Assembly (NCBI GenBank): GCA_020718525.1
Contig: DYRX01000046.1
Span: 1 to 18,230, forward strand
DNA: 18,230 bases
From: Victivallis vadensis
GTDB taxonomy: Bacteria; Verrucomicrobiota; Lentisphaeria; Victivallales; GWF2-50-93
Direction of reading: 5' to 3'
The notes under the pieces are model-generated. The model did not search any database and was not told the origin of the DNA. It was given only the letters and a program-made list of their open reading frames with translations. Both the position numbers and the translations under genes were made by a program. Positions 8,095 to 16,078 of this stretch are shown piece after piece; the stretch's first letter is position 1; every line of letters starts with the position of its first letter.

Positions 8095-9081
8095 ATGCGT
8101 ACTAGAAGAAATAATTCCTCTGAAAGCGGAAGCTTAGAGCTTCTGCTCGACACTATGTGCAACACATTTGGCGGGGTCATGTTCATCGCCATATCTCTTG
8201 TTGTGATTGCCTCCTTCATCCCTAAATTCTTAGATAACAAATGCCCGGAAAAAATCAGCAAGGCAGATCTGGAAAAAATCGAGTCAGAAATATCTAGGAT
8301 GAGCAAGGCAATCGAGGAAATGAGCATAAAAAGAAAGCTCGATGAAATTATGATAAATAAATATAATGGGAATCCCAACCTTGCTCTGATACAAGAGTTT
8401 GCAAAGCTTAAGGAGGAAAATGCAAGACTTGCTGACCTGCTCGTATCCCTTTCAGCATCTGGGCAGGCACTCAAGCTCGGGATCAAAATTGCACAAGAGG
8501 AAAATGAGCAAAAGGAGAAAAGGCAGAAAGAAATCGAAGATAAGATTAAAAAGGCGGAAAAAGATTTTTCCGATGAGAAAGAAAAGCTTGAAATTGCGGC
8601 AGAAATTACAAAGCGTGAAATCGCCGCCTGCAAAAATAAGAAGAAAATTGTATATGCGAAAAAGAAGCGGACAGACAAGATGCCCTACTTCGTAATAGTA
8701 GATGGAAACGACATCTTTCCAATAAGCGACAAGATTCATGAGACTCTAGTGAACAATAACGGAGCTGGAAAGATTGACTTTCACACAAGCGAAAACGTCT
8801 CCTGCACCTTCATCGAAGCTCAGTCAAAAGTTTGCTTCGCTCCAAAAAAGGGCTTTTGCGGCGGGAATATATCCGACACAGCCCTTGATGATCTCTTGCG
8901 CGGCATCTCAAATGAAAATAGATTTATTTGGGCGATGGTCAAAGACGACAGTTTTTCGACTTTCATCAAGCTCAGAGACTTCGTCAGAGAAAAGGGTTTC
9001 GACATATATTGGTATCCAGTTGTTGACAATTCAGAATATTATCTCACACTGACCGACAAGGTGGATTATGAAGCGCAATAA
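8095..9081 (+). CDS. TolR/MotB/ZorB-like stator subunit (second of two, B')
   Basis: 328 residues. The layout is the same as in the upstream paralogue: a short basic N-terminus and one membrane helix at about 20-42 entered by LELLLDTMCNTFGG, with Asp again at residue 19. A coiled coil follows at about 53-190, then a C-terminal domain from ~191. Shared landmarks of that domain are DKMP (194-197) against GKMP (190-193) in the paralogue, and NRFIWAMVKD followed by FIKLRD against SEYILFIVKP followed by YVITLRD. It is ~44 residues longer, mostly by an insertion between these landmarks and a C-terminal extension (WYPVVDNSEYYL). ATG 8095 follows the previous TAA by a single base, so translation is probably coupled and output similar, which fits a B-B' heterodimer. 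It overlaps the next gene by 14 bases. Confidence 0.85.
   Translation: MRTRRNNSSESGSLELLLDTMCNTFGGVMFIAISLVVIASFIPKFLDNKCPEKISKADLEKIESEISRMSKAIEEMSIKRKLDEIMINKYNGNPNLALIQEFAKLKEENARLADLLVSLSASGQALKLGIKIAQEENEQKEKRQKEIEDKIKKAEKDFSDEKEKLEIAAEITKREIAACKNKKKIVYAKKKRTDKMPYFVIVDGNDIFPISDKIHETLVNNNGAGKIDFHTSENVSCTFIEAQSKVCFAPKKGFCGGNISDTALDDLLRGISNENRFIWAMVKDDSFSTFIKLRDFVREKGFDIYWYPVVDNSEYYLTLTDKVDYEAQ
9058..9061 (+). promoter_or_regulatory. Shine-Dalgarno AAGG for the TonB/TolA-like gene
   Basis: AAGG lies 6 bases before the ATG at 9068, inside the end of the upstream gene. It favours 9068 over the later in-frame ATG at 9086, which has only a weak AAAGA nearby. Confidence 0.6.
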
Positions 9082-9760
9082 AGAAATGAAAAAACGGATT
9101 TTAGCATTTGCCGCATATCTGTTTTGCATCATCCTGGCCATTCTGCTTTTCAGCTTTGCTCGCTATGGAGGCACAGGAAATGGTGATGGTAAAGATGGGA
9201 CAGGAGCTGGGAATGGAACCGGAAATGGCACCGGATCAAGCGAAGGTTCCGGTGCAAATAATGGTAGCGGGAACGGAAATTCATCCCCGTCCGCCTCCGC
9301 AAGTTCTGGAGCTTCTGAGAATCCTCAAAAAACAGAGTCTTCAGAAGGTGGCGGCTCTGGCGAAGAGAAGAAGGAAAGTCAATCTCTTCAGAAAGAGGCA
9401 AAGTCAGAACCTCAGTCCGAGGATCAAAGCTCCGAAGAGACCGCACCTGAAGCTCCCAAGATTGATATGACTCCAGTAAGAAATGATATCAGCGAGGATC
9501 AGAAAAAAATATGGAAATCTGCTGTCGAGACCACAAAGAAGCTCTGCAAGTATCAGGAAAAAACTATTTTCCCAGAATTTGGTGCCAAAGAGACAGAGAT
9601 AATTGCCGGAAAATCCGATGATGGAATTCCATGCTACAAAGTCAAGGGATTCTATGTCAGTCCTAACAAGCATGGAAAAGATGTCAAGATATATTTTGAA
9701 TGCAATGTCTTTTTCTTTCAGAACAACTATATGACAAACATTCCTCTTGTCAAGGAATGA
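9068..9760 (+). CDS. TonB/TolA-shaped single-pass protein with Gly/Ser-rich linker
   Basis: 230 residues. A basic N-terminus (MKRNKEMKKR) leads into one membrane helix at about 11-30, which puts the rest in the periplasm. Residues 33-75 are a Gly/Asn/Thr/Ser linker, and 76-130 are Ser/Glu/Lys/Gln-rich. A folded C-terminal domain follows at about 135-230, with a helix, then strands around PCYKVKGFYVSP and VKIYFECNVFFF. This is the architecture of TonB and TolA, the arms driven by ExbBD and TolQR. The TonB/TolA helix motif with Ser and His is absent. The C-terminal domain also recalls a small domain found in many secreted and lipoproteins (helix, FP motif, a Y-V-G strand, then F-x-C-x-V), but this is from memory. 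It sits last in the motor operon and its 3' end overlaps the convergent gene by 11 bases. Confidence 0.8.
   Translation: MKRNKEMKKRILAFAAYLFCIILAILLFSFARYGGTGNGDGKDGTGAGNGTGNGTGSSEGSGANNGSGNGNSSPSASASSGASENPQKTESSEGGGSGEEKKESQSLQKEAKSEPQSEDQSSEETAPEAPKIDMTPVRNDISEDQKKIWKSAVETTKKLCKYQEKTIFPEFGAKETEIIAGKSDDGIPCYKVKGFYVSPNKHGKDVKIYFECNVFFFQNNYMTNIPLVKE
9170..9285 (+). repeat. Imperfect short repeats encoding a Gly/Asn/Thr/Ser linker
   Basis: Short degenerate units of the type GGAACCGGAAATGGCACC encode Gly-Thr-Gly-Asn runs (about residues 35-72). It is low-complexity coding sequence, not a mobile repeat. Codons vary between units, so the linker is probably selected at protein level. Confidence 0.7.
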
Positions 9761-11642
9761 CACCGAATGTCTCGAACAGCTTTCTTATTCTGACAATTTC
9801 TGCATCAAGCTCCTTGAAATGCTTGATCTTCGCAGTAATCGTTTTTTTCATTTCCTTAAGTTCTGCAGATATCGCAGAGTAGTCTTCCGCATCAAAAAGA
9901 CCCTCTACGGTCTTTGACTGGCGCCCTGTCCCATCCTTGAATTCATATTTCAAAACCTTTATGGAAAAGGGATAATAGGAGTAGGATATATTTTTAGAGG
10001 TGACAAGAAAAATATGATTATCTGACATTTCCCCATAGTATCCATTTTTAACTTTTTCAGCGACTTTGTAGATGCCGTCGTCGAGCTTTGATATGTAATA
10101 GCCTTCAAAGACGAATTCCTTGGAATTTTTTATTCCCGACTTAATTTTGCTGAAACTGCTTTCTTCCGTAGCAAGAAGCTCTTTCTCTGTCTCAATTTCA
10201 TTCTGTAGTTCATCGCGCTTAAATTCCAAATCTCTTATTTTCGACTTGGACTCTTTTATGCTTGAGAGACTGTTACTAATGAATTCATCCATTTTTTCCC
10301 ATTTGCCTGAGAAATCGTTGAACTTGAATCCATAATAGGTAAAGCGCTCCGAACTGATTCTTTTTCTTTCCGACACCATGAATGCCTGTTTCGGAATGAA
10401 GAAGCAATCACTGACATGTTTTGAACGGTTCTCTTCCGCAGATGCCAGCTTCTCTTTTCTCTCATTCTCATATTTGCGCTTCGGAAAATTATACTTCTCG
10501 TCAAGATAGATTTTTTTCAGCTTCTCCACGCCGCTCTTGCTCAGGCGTGATACAATTTCTTCTGGAACGTCAGTAAGCGGAACGTTTCTGAAGCCCACTG
10601 ATATTTTGTAGCTTCCATTGTAGCCCTGATATATCCCTTCATATTTTTTAGAGCCAGAACCAAATGAAACGCGGTCGCCAATATTGATCAATTTGTATTT
10701 ATCGTCTGCCTCTGCAGTAACTTTGTCGAGCATTTTCTTAGGAAACTTGTCATCTGGCGGAACAAGATCCGCCGTGCTGAACTTCGTTTCTGCCTCTTTT
10801 TTAATGCGGTCAAGATTAGAGTCAGTGAATTTCGCGTCCACGCTTTGCTTAAGCAAATCGTTTATTTCAACGCCGATGATTTCCACCGTCATATTTTTTC
10901 CGCGTTCGACCGCAGTTTTGTCAAAATTAGAGCGTTCAATGATTTTATCCGTCAGTATCGCATCCATGTCTAGAGGTAAAGCAGGCGGGGGTTCTTTTTC
11001 CTGGGACTTGGAGGAGTCATCTTCGCTTTTATTCGCTTTATCTTTGGCGTGCTCTACTTGCTCGGAATCATCGCTTTGAATCTCGCTTGAAGCAGAATCG
11101 CCGGTCTTAGCCGTTGTGCTTTCCTTCTTTTCCTTAAGGATTGGCTTATTGTCTTTCGCATCGGCAATCGTTGTGCCGTTTTCCTTTTTTTGTACTGAAT
11201 CTGTATGCGCGATGGGTTCGGCTTCGCTGGATTTTGTCTGCACGACAGGCGCAGTTTCAATTTTGCGATCAGACTGCCGACTGCTCAGCTTCACAAGCAG
11301 TAAAACAATGATCAAGAGCAATGCCAAAAGGATGAATCCAAAGCCGGCTATCAGTGGCTTGTTTAGACCATTTGAAATATTTCTTTGCGCTGTCCTTGCT
11401 GGTATTGGGGGTGGCTCCACATTCCGTAATTTATGCGCGGAATCCTGATGCATCGAAGAAGGCGATTTTCCAGTTTTATCTCCCTGTCCATCAGATATGC
11501 CTTCGACAGTTCGAGTCTCAATTTTTTCAGACTCTATCTGTATTTTATTCAGGCAGACCGGGCATTCTATTTCTCTTGTTCCAGAATCAAAACTAAGTCC
11601 TGTTTTGCATCCAGGACATAAGATTTTTTTCTTTTCGTTCAT
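9750..11642 (-). CDS. Zinc-ribbon, single-pass membrane protein with possible SH3-like domain
   Basis: 630 residues. The N-terminus is a zinc ribbon: Cys9-Pro-Gly-Cys12 and Cys27-Pro-Val-Cys30. One membrane helix lies at about 97-119 (AGFGFILLALLLIIVLLLVK), preceded by a Pro-rich segment. Residues 121-225 are a Ser/Lys/Glu/Asp low-complexity linker. Around 318-360 the segment INIGDRVSFGSGSKKYEGIY looks like an SH3/Tudor-type barrel. Coiled coils lie at about 456-500 and 587-622, with a beta-rich stretch between them. No enzyme motif is seen and the family is not recognised. ATG 11642 lies 9 bases after the upstream dehydratase stop and has no clear ribosome binding site, so it may be read through from that operon. 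Sampled lines are about 28-42% GC, below the rest of the minus-strand run and close to the plus-strand motor genes. It may be functionally linked to those genes. Confidence 0.85.
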   Translation of the reverse strand: MNEKKKILCPGCKTGLSFDSGTREIECPVCLNKIQIESEKIETRTVEGISDGQGDKTGKSPSSMHQDSAHKLRNVEPPPIPARTAQRNISNGLNKPLIAGFGFILLALLLIIVLLLVKLSSRQSDRKIETAPVVQTKSSEAEPIAHTDSVQKKENGTTIADAKDNKPILKEKKESTTAKTGDSASSEIQSDDSEQVEHAKDKANKSEDDSSKSQEKEPPPALPLDMDAILTDKIIERSNFDKTAVERGKNMTVEIIGVEINDLLKQSVDAKFTDSNLDRIKKEAETKFSTADLVPPDDKFPKKMLDKVTAEADDKYKLINIGDRVSFGSGSKKYEGIYQGYNGSYKISVGFRNVPLTDVPEEIVSRLSKSGVEKLKKIYLDEKYNFPKRKYENERKEKLASAEENRSKHVSDCFFIPKQAFMVSERKRISSERFTYYGFKFNDFSGKWEKMDEFISNSLSSIKESKSKIRDLEFKRDELQNEIETEKELLATEESSFSKIKSGIKNSKEFVFEGYYISKLDDGIYKVAEKVKNGYYGEMSDNHIFLVTSKNISYSYYPFSIKVLKYEFKDGTGRQSKTVEGLFDAEDYSAISAELKEMKKTITAKIKHFKELDAEIVRIRKLFETFGVIP

Positions 11643-11651
11643 TTACGGAAT

Positions 11652-13589
11652 TCAAAGCTTGTTTTCGGGAATGTATTCTTTGAGGATGGATCTGAGGCTT
11701 GAACTGTCGTGGGAACTGACAAGCTCTTTTATTCTGCTGATGTCGAAGGCGGGCGCCGACTGCATCTTGTCTTTTCTTGCAACGCATATTCTGTCAAATG
11801 GCGTCCTGGACACAATCTCCTCGTTTGCCAGAAGCTCCTCGTATTCCTTCTCTCCAGGCCTCAGACCGGTGATCTGAATTTTTATGTCCCGCTCAGGCAC
11901 GAAGCCGGATAGCTCTATGAGCTTTCTCGCCATGTCGTATATTTTCACAGGCTCTCCCATTTCAAGAACCATTATGTCGCGGTCGTGCCCGATTGTTCCA
12001 GCCTGCAAAACAAGATCAACAGCCTCGGGAATTGACATGAAATATCTTGTCACCTCCTTCGAAGTCACCGTGACAGGCCCGCCCTTCCTGATCTGCTCCT
12101 TGAAGAGCGGAATCACGCTTCCACTGCTGTCAAGGACATTTCCAAACCTGACCACGACAAAGGATGGCTTCGATGGGGCGCGTTCCAGGACAATTCTTTC
12201 GGCAAGTCTTTTGCTTGCACCCATGATGCTTGTCGGGCAGACCGCCTTGTCCGAAGAAATAAGGGTCATGCGCAGGACTGTGCCAGAGTCCTCGCAGGCT
12301 CTCACGACAGCGTCGGTTCCAAGCACATTGACTTCCATCGCCGAAAGCGGATTCATTTCCATCAGGGGGACATGCTTGTAGGCGGCGGCATGATAGACGA
12401 CCTCGACCGAGTTTTCCATCATTGCACGGAGAAGCTCCGATCCGTTCCTGACATCGCCGATGATGCTGACTATCGGGAGCTCCGGAGCCAAATTTCTGAG
12501 CATGCGGTCTATTTCATAGAGATTGAACTCCGAGAGTTCGAAGAGGACAATCTTCGCGGGCCTGTAGGCGGCAAGCTGTCGGCAAAGTTCCGAGCCTATG
12601 CTTCCTCCGGCGCCGGTCACCATGACGGTTTTTCCGCTCACGAATGATGCTACTTCGCTGCGGTCGAGCAGTACCGGCTTCCTGCCGAGCAAATCTTCTA
12701 TTTCCACATTTTTGATGTTGGAAACGTCGAGTCTTCCTTCGGCGATGTCCTTGTAGGAGGGAATCATGCGCAGTCTGCAGTCGCCCATCTCGACGCTTTC
12801 GAGGCTGTTCATCACGGACTTGATCTTTGCCGGGCTGGAGTATGGCGGCAGAAGGAGGATTTCGGATATCTTGAGCGTTTTTGCGATATTCGCAACCTCG
12901 TCGCTTTTGCCGATGAATGGAACTCCTCTGATTGTTGCATTGCCTGAGATGTCGTCGTTCAGAATCCCGATGATCTCCCTTTTTCCAGGGGTCATGTTGA
13001 ATGTGTGTATCAGGGTGTTCGCGGCTCCTGAGGAACCAATTATGAGTGTCCTGAGCGTTTTCTGCTCCCTGTTTCTGGCGGAAGCTTCGCGTATTATCCT
13101 CACGAGCACCCGCTTTCCGGATATCGCAAAGAAGCAGATCATGAAATCCAGAATGATGACGGATCTGGAAAAACCCTCGAAATAGCTTGACTGCCAGAAT
13201 GTTACAATTGTAAAGATAAATGCGCTCGCAATCAGGTTCGCGAGAAAAATCTGCGTGAGATCGTAGATGCTCACATAGCGCCACATGCCGCTGTATATGT
13301 GGAAAAAATGGAAAATGACGATTTTGATCAGGAGCGCCCACGGCAAAACCCTTTCCAGAGACTTGATTTCGTCGAGCCTGAACTCGAACTCGAATCTGAG
13401 ATAGAAGGCAAGTATCAGAGAGATGGCAATCGTCAGCGCAGATGTTACAAAGACGAAAAAAGTTTTTGCCGGAAAGAGCTTCTCCACCAGACCATCAATT
13501 TTGCTGTTCAGCCAGAGGAGAAAATATGCCTGTTTTGACTTTGCCTTCTTCAAGCGCCGCATCCCTTCGCCAATAGTTTTTTCACGCAT
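11652..13589 (-). CDS. Membrane-bound nucleotide-sugar 4,6-dehydratase (PglF/WbpM/CapD family)
   Basis: 645 residues, the usual size for the long members of this family, which convert UDP-GlcNAc to the 4-keto-6-deoxy sugar. Four membrane helices are seen at about 44-64, 83-100, 112-133 and 144-160. A first Rossmann-like domain (about 180-300, starting RTLIIGSSGAA) is followed by the catalytic short-chain dehydrogenase domain. That domain has the NAD-binding motif VTGAGGSIGSE (324-334), SSDKA (445-449) with the catalytic Asp-Lys pair, and MGASK (456-460). Met replaces the usual Tyr of YxxxK, as known for PglF. GLRPGEKEYEELL near 575-587 is also typical. The start overlaps the upstream aminotransferase by 40 bases. 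A later ATG at 13562 is possible but has poor ribosome-binding spacing. With the aminotransferase it makes an amino-deoxysugar pathway. Confidence 0.93.
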   Translation of the reverse strand: MREKTIGEGMRRLKKAKSKQAYFLLWLNSKIDGLVEKLFPAKTFFVFVTSALTIAISLILAFYLRFEFEFRLDEIKSLERVLPWALLIKIVIFHFFHIYSGMWRYVSIYDLTQIFLANLIASAFIFTIVTFWQSSYFEGFSRSVIILDFMICFFAISGKRVLVRIIREASARNREQKTLRTLIIGSSGAANTLIHTFNMTPGKREIIGILNDDISGNATIRGVPFIGKSDEVANIAKTLKISEILLLPPYSSPAKIKSVMNSLESVEMGDCRLRMIPSYKDIAEGRLDVSNIKNVEIEDLLGRKPVLLDRSEVASFVSGKTVMVTGAGGSIGSELCRQLAAYRPAKIVLFELSEFNLYEIDRMLRNLAPELPIVSIIGDVRNGSELLRAMMENSVEVVYHAAAYKHVPLMEMNPLSAMEVNVLGTDAVVRACEDSGTVLRMTLISSDKAVCPTSIMGASKRLAERIVLERAPSKPSFVVVRFGNVLDSSGSVIPLFKEQIRKGGPVTVTSKEVTRYFMSIPEAVDLVLQAGTIGHDRDIMVLEMGEPVKIYDMARKLIELSGFVPERDIKIQITGLRPGEKEYEELLANEEIVSRTPFDRICVARKDKMQSAPAFDISRIKELVSSHDSSSLRSILKEYIPENKL

Positions 13590-14782
13590 GAAATCACGTT
13601 TCCGGCGATGTATTCAATTTCCGAATCGCCAAGCCCGGGATATATCGGAAGTGAGACGCTTTCGGAGTAAAGCTTTTCTGAGACGGGGAAATCCCCTTCG
13701 GAAAAACCATATCTTTCCCTGTAGTATGGATGCATGTGAAGAGGAACGTAATGGACGCTGGTGCCAATAGCTCTCTCCTTGAGATCCTCTATTAGCGTGT
13801 TGCGGATCTTTGCCGGAACGCGAATGCAATAAAGATGACAGGAAGAACTTGTTCCCGCCCTTTCACTGACAATCGCTATATCTTCTTCCTTCCCAAAGAT
13901 GGAGTCGTAAAGAGCGGCTATGCGGCGTCTCTCCTGAAAAAAGATGTCCGCCTTGCGCAGCTGGTGTATGCCGATGGAGGCGGCAATGTCCGTGATGTTG
14001 TACTTGTATCCTGGGGCGACAATCTCGTAGAACCAGGAGCCCGACCTGGTGAATCTCTTCCAGGCGTCCTTGCTGATGCCATGCAGGGACATGACCCTCA
14101 TCCTGTCTGCCCATGCCTCGTTGTCCGTTGTCGCCATTCCGCCTTCGCCAGTCGTAATGGTCTTGTTGGCGTAGAAGGAATAGCAGGCGATGTCCGCCTC
14201 GGATCCCGCCATGGCATTAGTTCCGTCCTCCCTCCTGTAATATGCAGGGCAGACATGGGCGCAGTCCTCTATCAGCCTGAGATCAAAGTTTCTGCAGAGT
14301 TTTTTGCAGTTCACAATGTCTGCCGGGCGACCTCCGAAATGCACAGGAATGATGGCTTTCACACGCCTGGCAGATTTTGTCTTGAGCCCCTTGATCTCGG
14401 AGCCGGAGGCTATTTTCTCAAGAATCTGCGCGGCATGCCCCATGTCCATGCAGAAATCATCCGGATTGGAGTCCACAAAAACCGGGATGGCGTCGAAATA
14501 CCTGACGACCTCAGCTGTTGCGCCAAAGGTCATTGTCGGGACCAGGACAAGGTCTCCCGCCTGCAGTCCGATTGCTTCGAGGGCAAGATGGAGGGCCGCG
14601 GTGCAGGAATTCATGGCGACTGCGAACTTCGCACCAATGTAATTTTTAAAATCTTCTTCAAAACGCCTGGCCCTCGATCCAGTCGTGAGCCAGCCGGATC
14701 TGATGCATGCGACGACCTCTTCTATCTCCTCGTCGCCAATGCATGGCCTGTGAAAATTTATGAAAGGGCGTTCGTCCGCCAT
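13550..14782 (-). CDS. DegT/DnrJ/EryC1/StrS-family sugar aminotransferase
   Basis: 410 residues. This PLP enzyme family transfers an amino group to keto-sugars bound to nucleotides. Visible motifs are the N-terminal GWLTTGSRARRFEEDF, the substrate/PLP loop NSCTAALHLAL, Asp173 in IEDCAH (contact to the pyridine nitrogen), and Lys207 in FYANKTITTGEGG (Schiff base). Also seen are GYKYNITDIAASIG and VHYVPLHMHPYYRERYG, which resembles PglE/PseC-type 4-aminotransferases. A 10-15 residue insertion near 128-142 makes it a little longer than usual. AGGA lies 9 bases before the ATG. It is followed, with a 40-base overlap, by a PglF-type dehydratase, so its substrate is probably the 4-keto-6-deoxy sugar made by that enzyme. 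The exact product (bacillosamine-type or another) cannot be decided here. Confidence 0.93.
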   Translation of the reverse strand: MADERPFINFHRPCIGDEEIEEVVACIRSGWLTTGSRARRFEEDFKNYIGAKFAVAMNSCTAALHLALEAIGLQAGDLVLVPTMTFGATAEVVRYFDAIPVFVDSNPDDFCMDMGHAAQILEKIASGSEIKGLKTKSARRVKAIIPVHFGGRPADIVNCKKLCRNFDLRLIEDCAHVCPAYYRREDGTNAMAGSEADIACYSFYANKTITTGEGGMATTDNEAWADRMRVMSLHGISKDAWKRFTRSGSWFYEIVAPGYKYNITDIAASIGIHQLRKADIFFQERRRIAALYDSIFGKEEDIAIVSERAGTSSSCHLYCIRVPAKIRNTLIEDLKERAIGTSVHYVPLHMHPYYRERYGFSEGDFPVSEKLYSESVSLPIYPGLGDSEIEYIAGNVISCVKKLLAKGCGA

Positions 14783-14824
14783 AGTTGTGAATCCTGTCCT
14801 TTCCTTTTCAAAAACATCCTCAAA

Positions 14825-16072
14825 TCAAGCCATGAAAATTGGTTTCAAATGGCGTTCGAAGACGTTTTCCTCGACATTTTTCTCGATTGTTGCGCGGGAG
14901 TCAATCAGAGCCCTTGTGAATTCATCCCCCATCATGACTGCGACCTTGTATCCGACATGGATAAGCTGTCTGAAGTCAGGATTGAAATCCGGGCATTTCT
15001 GATTGTGCCTGAGCGTGTTGGCGAACTTGTCCGCGGACCAGCCCGAAACTTCGGAGGCGGATGGAAGCCTGCTCCTCGAAATGTCAATGACTGTCGCATA
15101 CGGGGCGCAAAGCTCGTCGAATTTGTCGAGAGCCTTCGTGTAGATCGTCTTTGCGATTTGAAGACCTTTGCCGCCAGACTCGGCAAGACCTATCACTTCC
15201 TCGAGCCAAGTCGTCCCTGCGGTCTTGAGATGGAGTCCGGCATTGTGCTTCCTGATCGCCCTGTTTATGATCGGATAAAGGGAGAATTTGTCGCTTCCAG
15301 AATGAACGCTCAGCTTGAGGCTTGACGGAAGTCCGAATTTCGAGACGGCATATTTTACGACGCAGATGTCCCGGTCAAATTCTCTTTCAAAGGCGGAGCA
15401 GTCGCCGACGTAGTCAACACCCTTGTTGAAGCGTCCGCTGAATTTTGGAGCGATGGTTTGAGCCGGAATTTTTTGTTCGGAGACCGCCGCCAGGATTACG
15501 AGCAGTTCCAGAGGCGTCTGGGGAAGATCTGTTTCGTCCATGGAGACTTCCGTGATGAAATTGCCTTTTCCTTTCACTGACTCAATTTTTTTATAGATTT
15601 TTGCCGCCTCGGTCACTGCCAGCAGGTATTTTGACGCTATCTTCGAGAGTTCCTCCTTGCCGATGCTGAAGCTCTCGTCAATGCCGGGTATCGTCAGATT
15701 CTTGAAGGAGTCCGCATGATTCCTCACGAAGGACTCGATGACTGCGTCGTCGGCCTTTTTGCCAGTGAAGTCTGCGACATCGAGCGTGAAGAAGTCGCTC
15801 GACGCAATGAAGAGCTCGACATTTTTAAGCCCAATATGGTCAGCATCAACGTGATATGCTTTTTTCCAGCCTGAAGCTGAGACGGCTGAATCCGCAGTTT
15901 TGCGGGTGTCTTCGGGCTTTGTTCCTATGATGGAATGCTCGCGGAACGACTTGTTCCATACCGGGCATATTTCGAAGCCTGCGGCCAGCGCTTTCCTGAG
16001 AGCTGAAATCTGTGCCTTGCCCTCCATTCCGAAGCGGTCGCCAACTCCCATCGAATACTTTTCAATGATCAT
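14825..16072 (-). CDS. uxaE: Tagaturonate epimerase UxaE
   Basis: 415 residues from the ATG at 16072, which has AGGA 6 bases upstream; the longer open frame to 16186 would overlap the previous gene and lacks such a site. UxaE interconverts D-tagaturonate and D-fructuronate, linking galacturonate and glucuronate breakdown. I recognise the family from the N-terminal YSMGVGDRFGMEGKAQISAL, the segment HVDADHIGLKNV (74-85), EVSMDETDLPQTPLEL (175-190), SVHSGSDKFSLYP (255-267) and HLKTAGTTWLEEV (281-293), and the C-terminal HVGYKVAVMMGDEF. The His/Asp/Glu residues in these segments are the likely metal and substrate ligands (inference). It lies 62 bases downstream of the solute-binding protein gene and 42 bases upstream of the aminotransferase gene, apparently in one operon. 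Confidence 0.88.
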   Translation of the reverse strand: MIIEKYSMGVGDRFGMEGKAQISALRKALAAGFEICPVWNKSFREHSIIGTKPEDTRKTADSAVSASGWKKAYHVDADHIGLKNVELFIASSDFFTLDVADFTGKKADDAVIESFVRNHADSFKNLTIPGIDESFSIGKEELSKIASKYLLAVTEAAKIYKKIESVKGKGNFITEVSMDETDLPQTPLELLVILAAVSEQKIPAQTIAPKFSGRFNKGVDYVGDCSAFEREFDRDICVVKYAVSKFGLPSSLKLSVHSGSDKFSLYPIINRAIRKHNAGLHLKTAGTTWLEEVIGLAESGGKGLQIAKTIYTKALDKFDELCAPYATVIDISRSRLPSASEVSGWSADKFANTLRHNQKCPDFNPDFRQLIHVGYKVAVMMGDEFTRALIDSRATIEKNVEENVFERHLKPIFMA

Positions 16073-16078
16073 CTTATT

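Noticed and set aside
6289..9081. Zorya defence system (ZorAB)
   Set aside because: The channel and B genes resemble ZorA/ZorB in outline, but the channel lacks a long cytoplasmic tail, there are two B genes, and no ZorC, ZorD or ZorE-like gene is present. A distant defence role is not excluded.
6289..9760. Tol-Pal, ExbBD-TonB or flagellar stator operon
   Set aside because: There is no TolB or Pal, no TonB-dependent receptor, and no OmpA-type peptidoglycan-binding domain in either B protein. The arm protein lacks the TonB/TolA helix motif.
12514..13341. Minus-strand open frame of 275 codons
   Set aside because: It is another frame of the dehydratase gene. Its His/Arg-rich translation is typical of a shadow frame.
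13835..15325. Long plus-strand open frame of 496 codons
   Set aside because: It lies antisense to the aminotransferase and UxaE genes, both clearly recognisable. Its translation is rich in Arg, Cys and Gly and shows no family resemblance.
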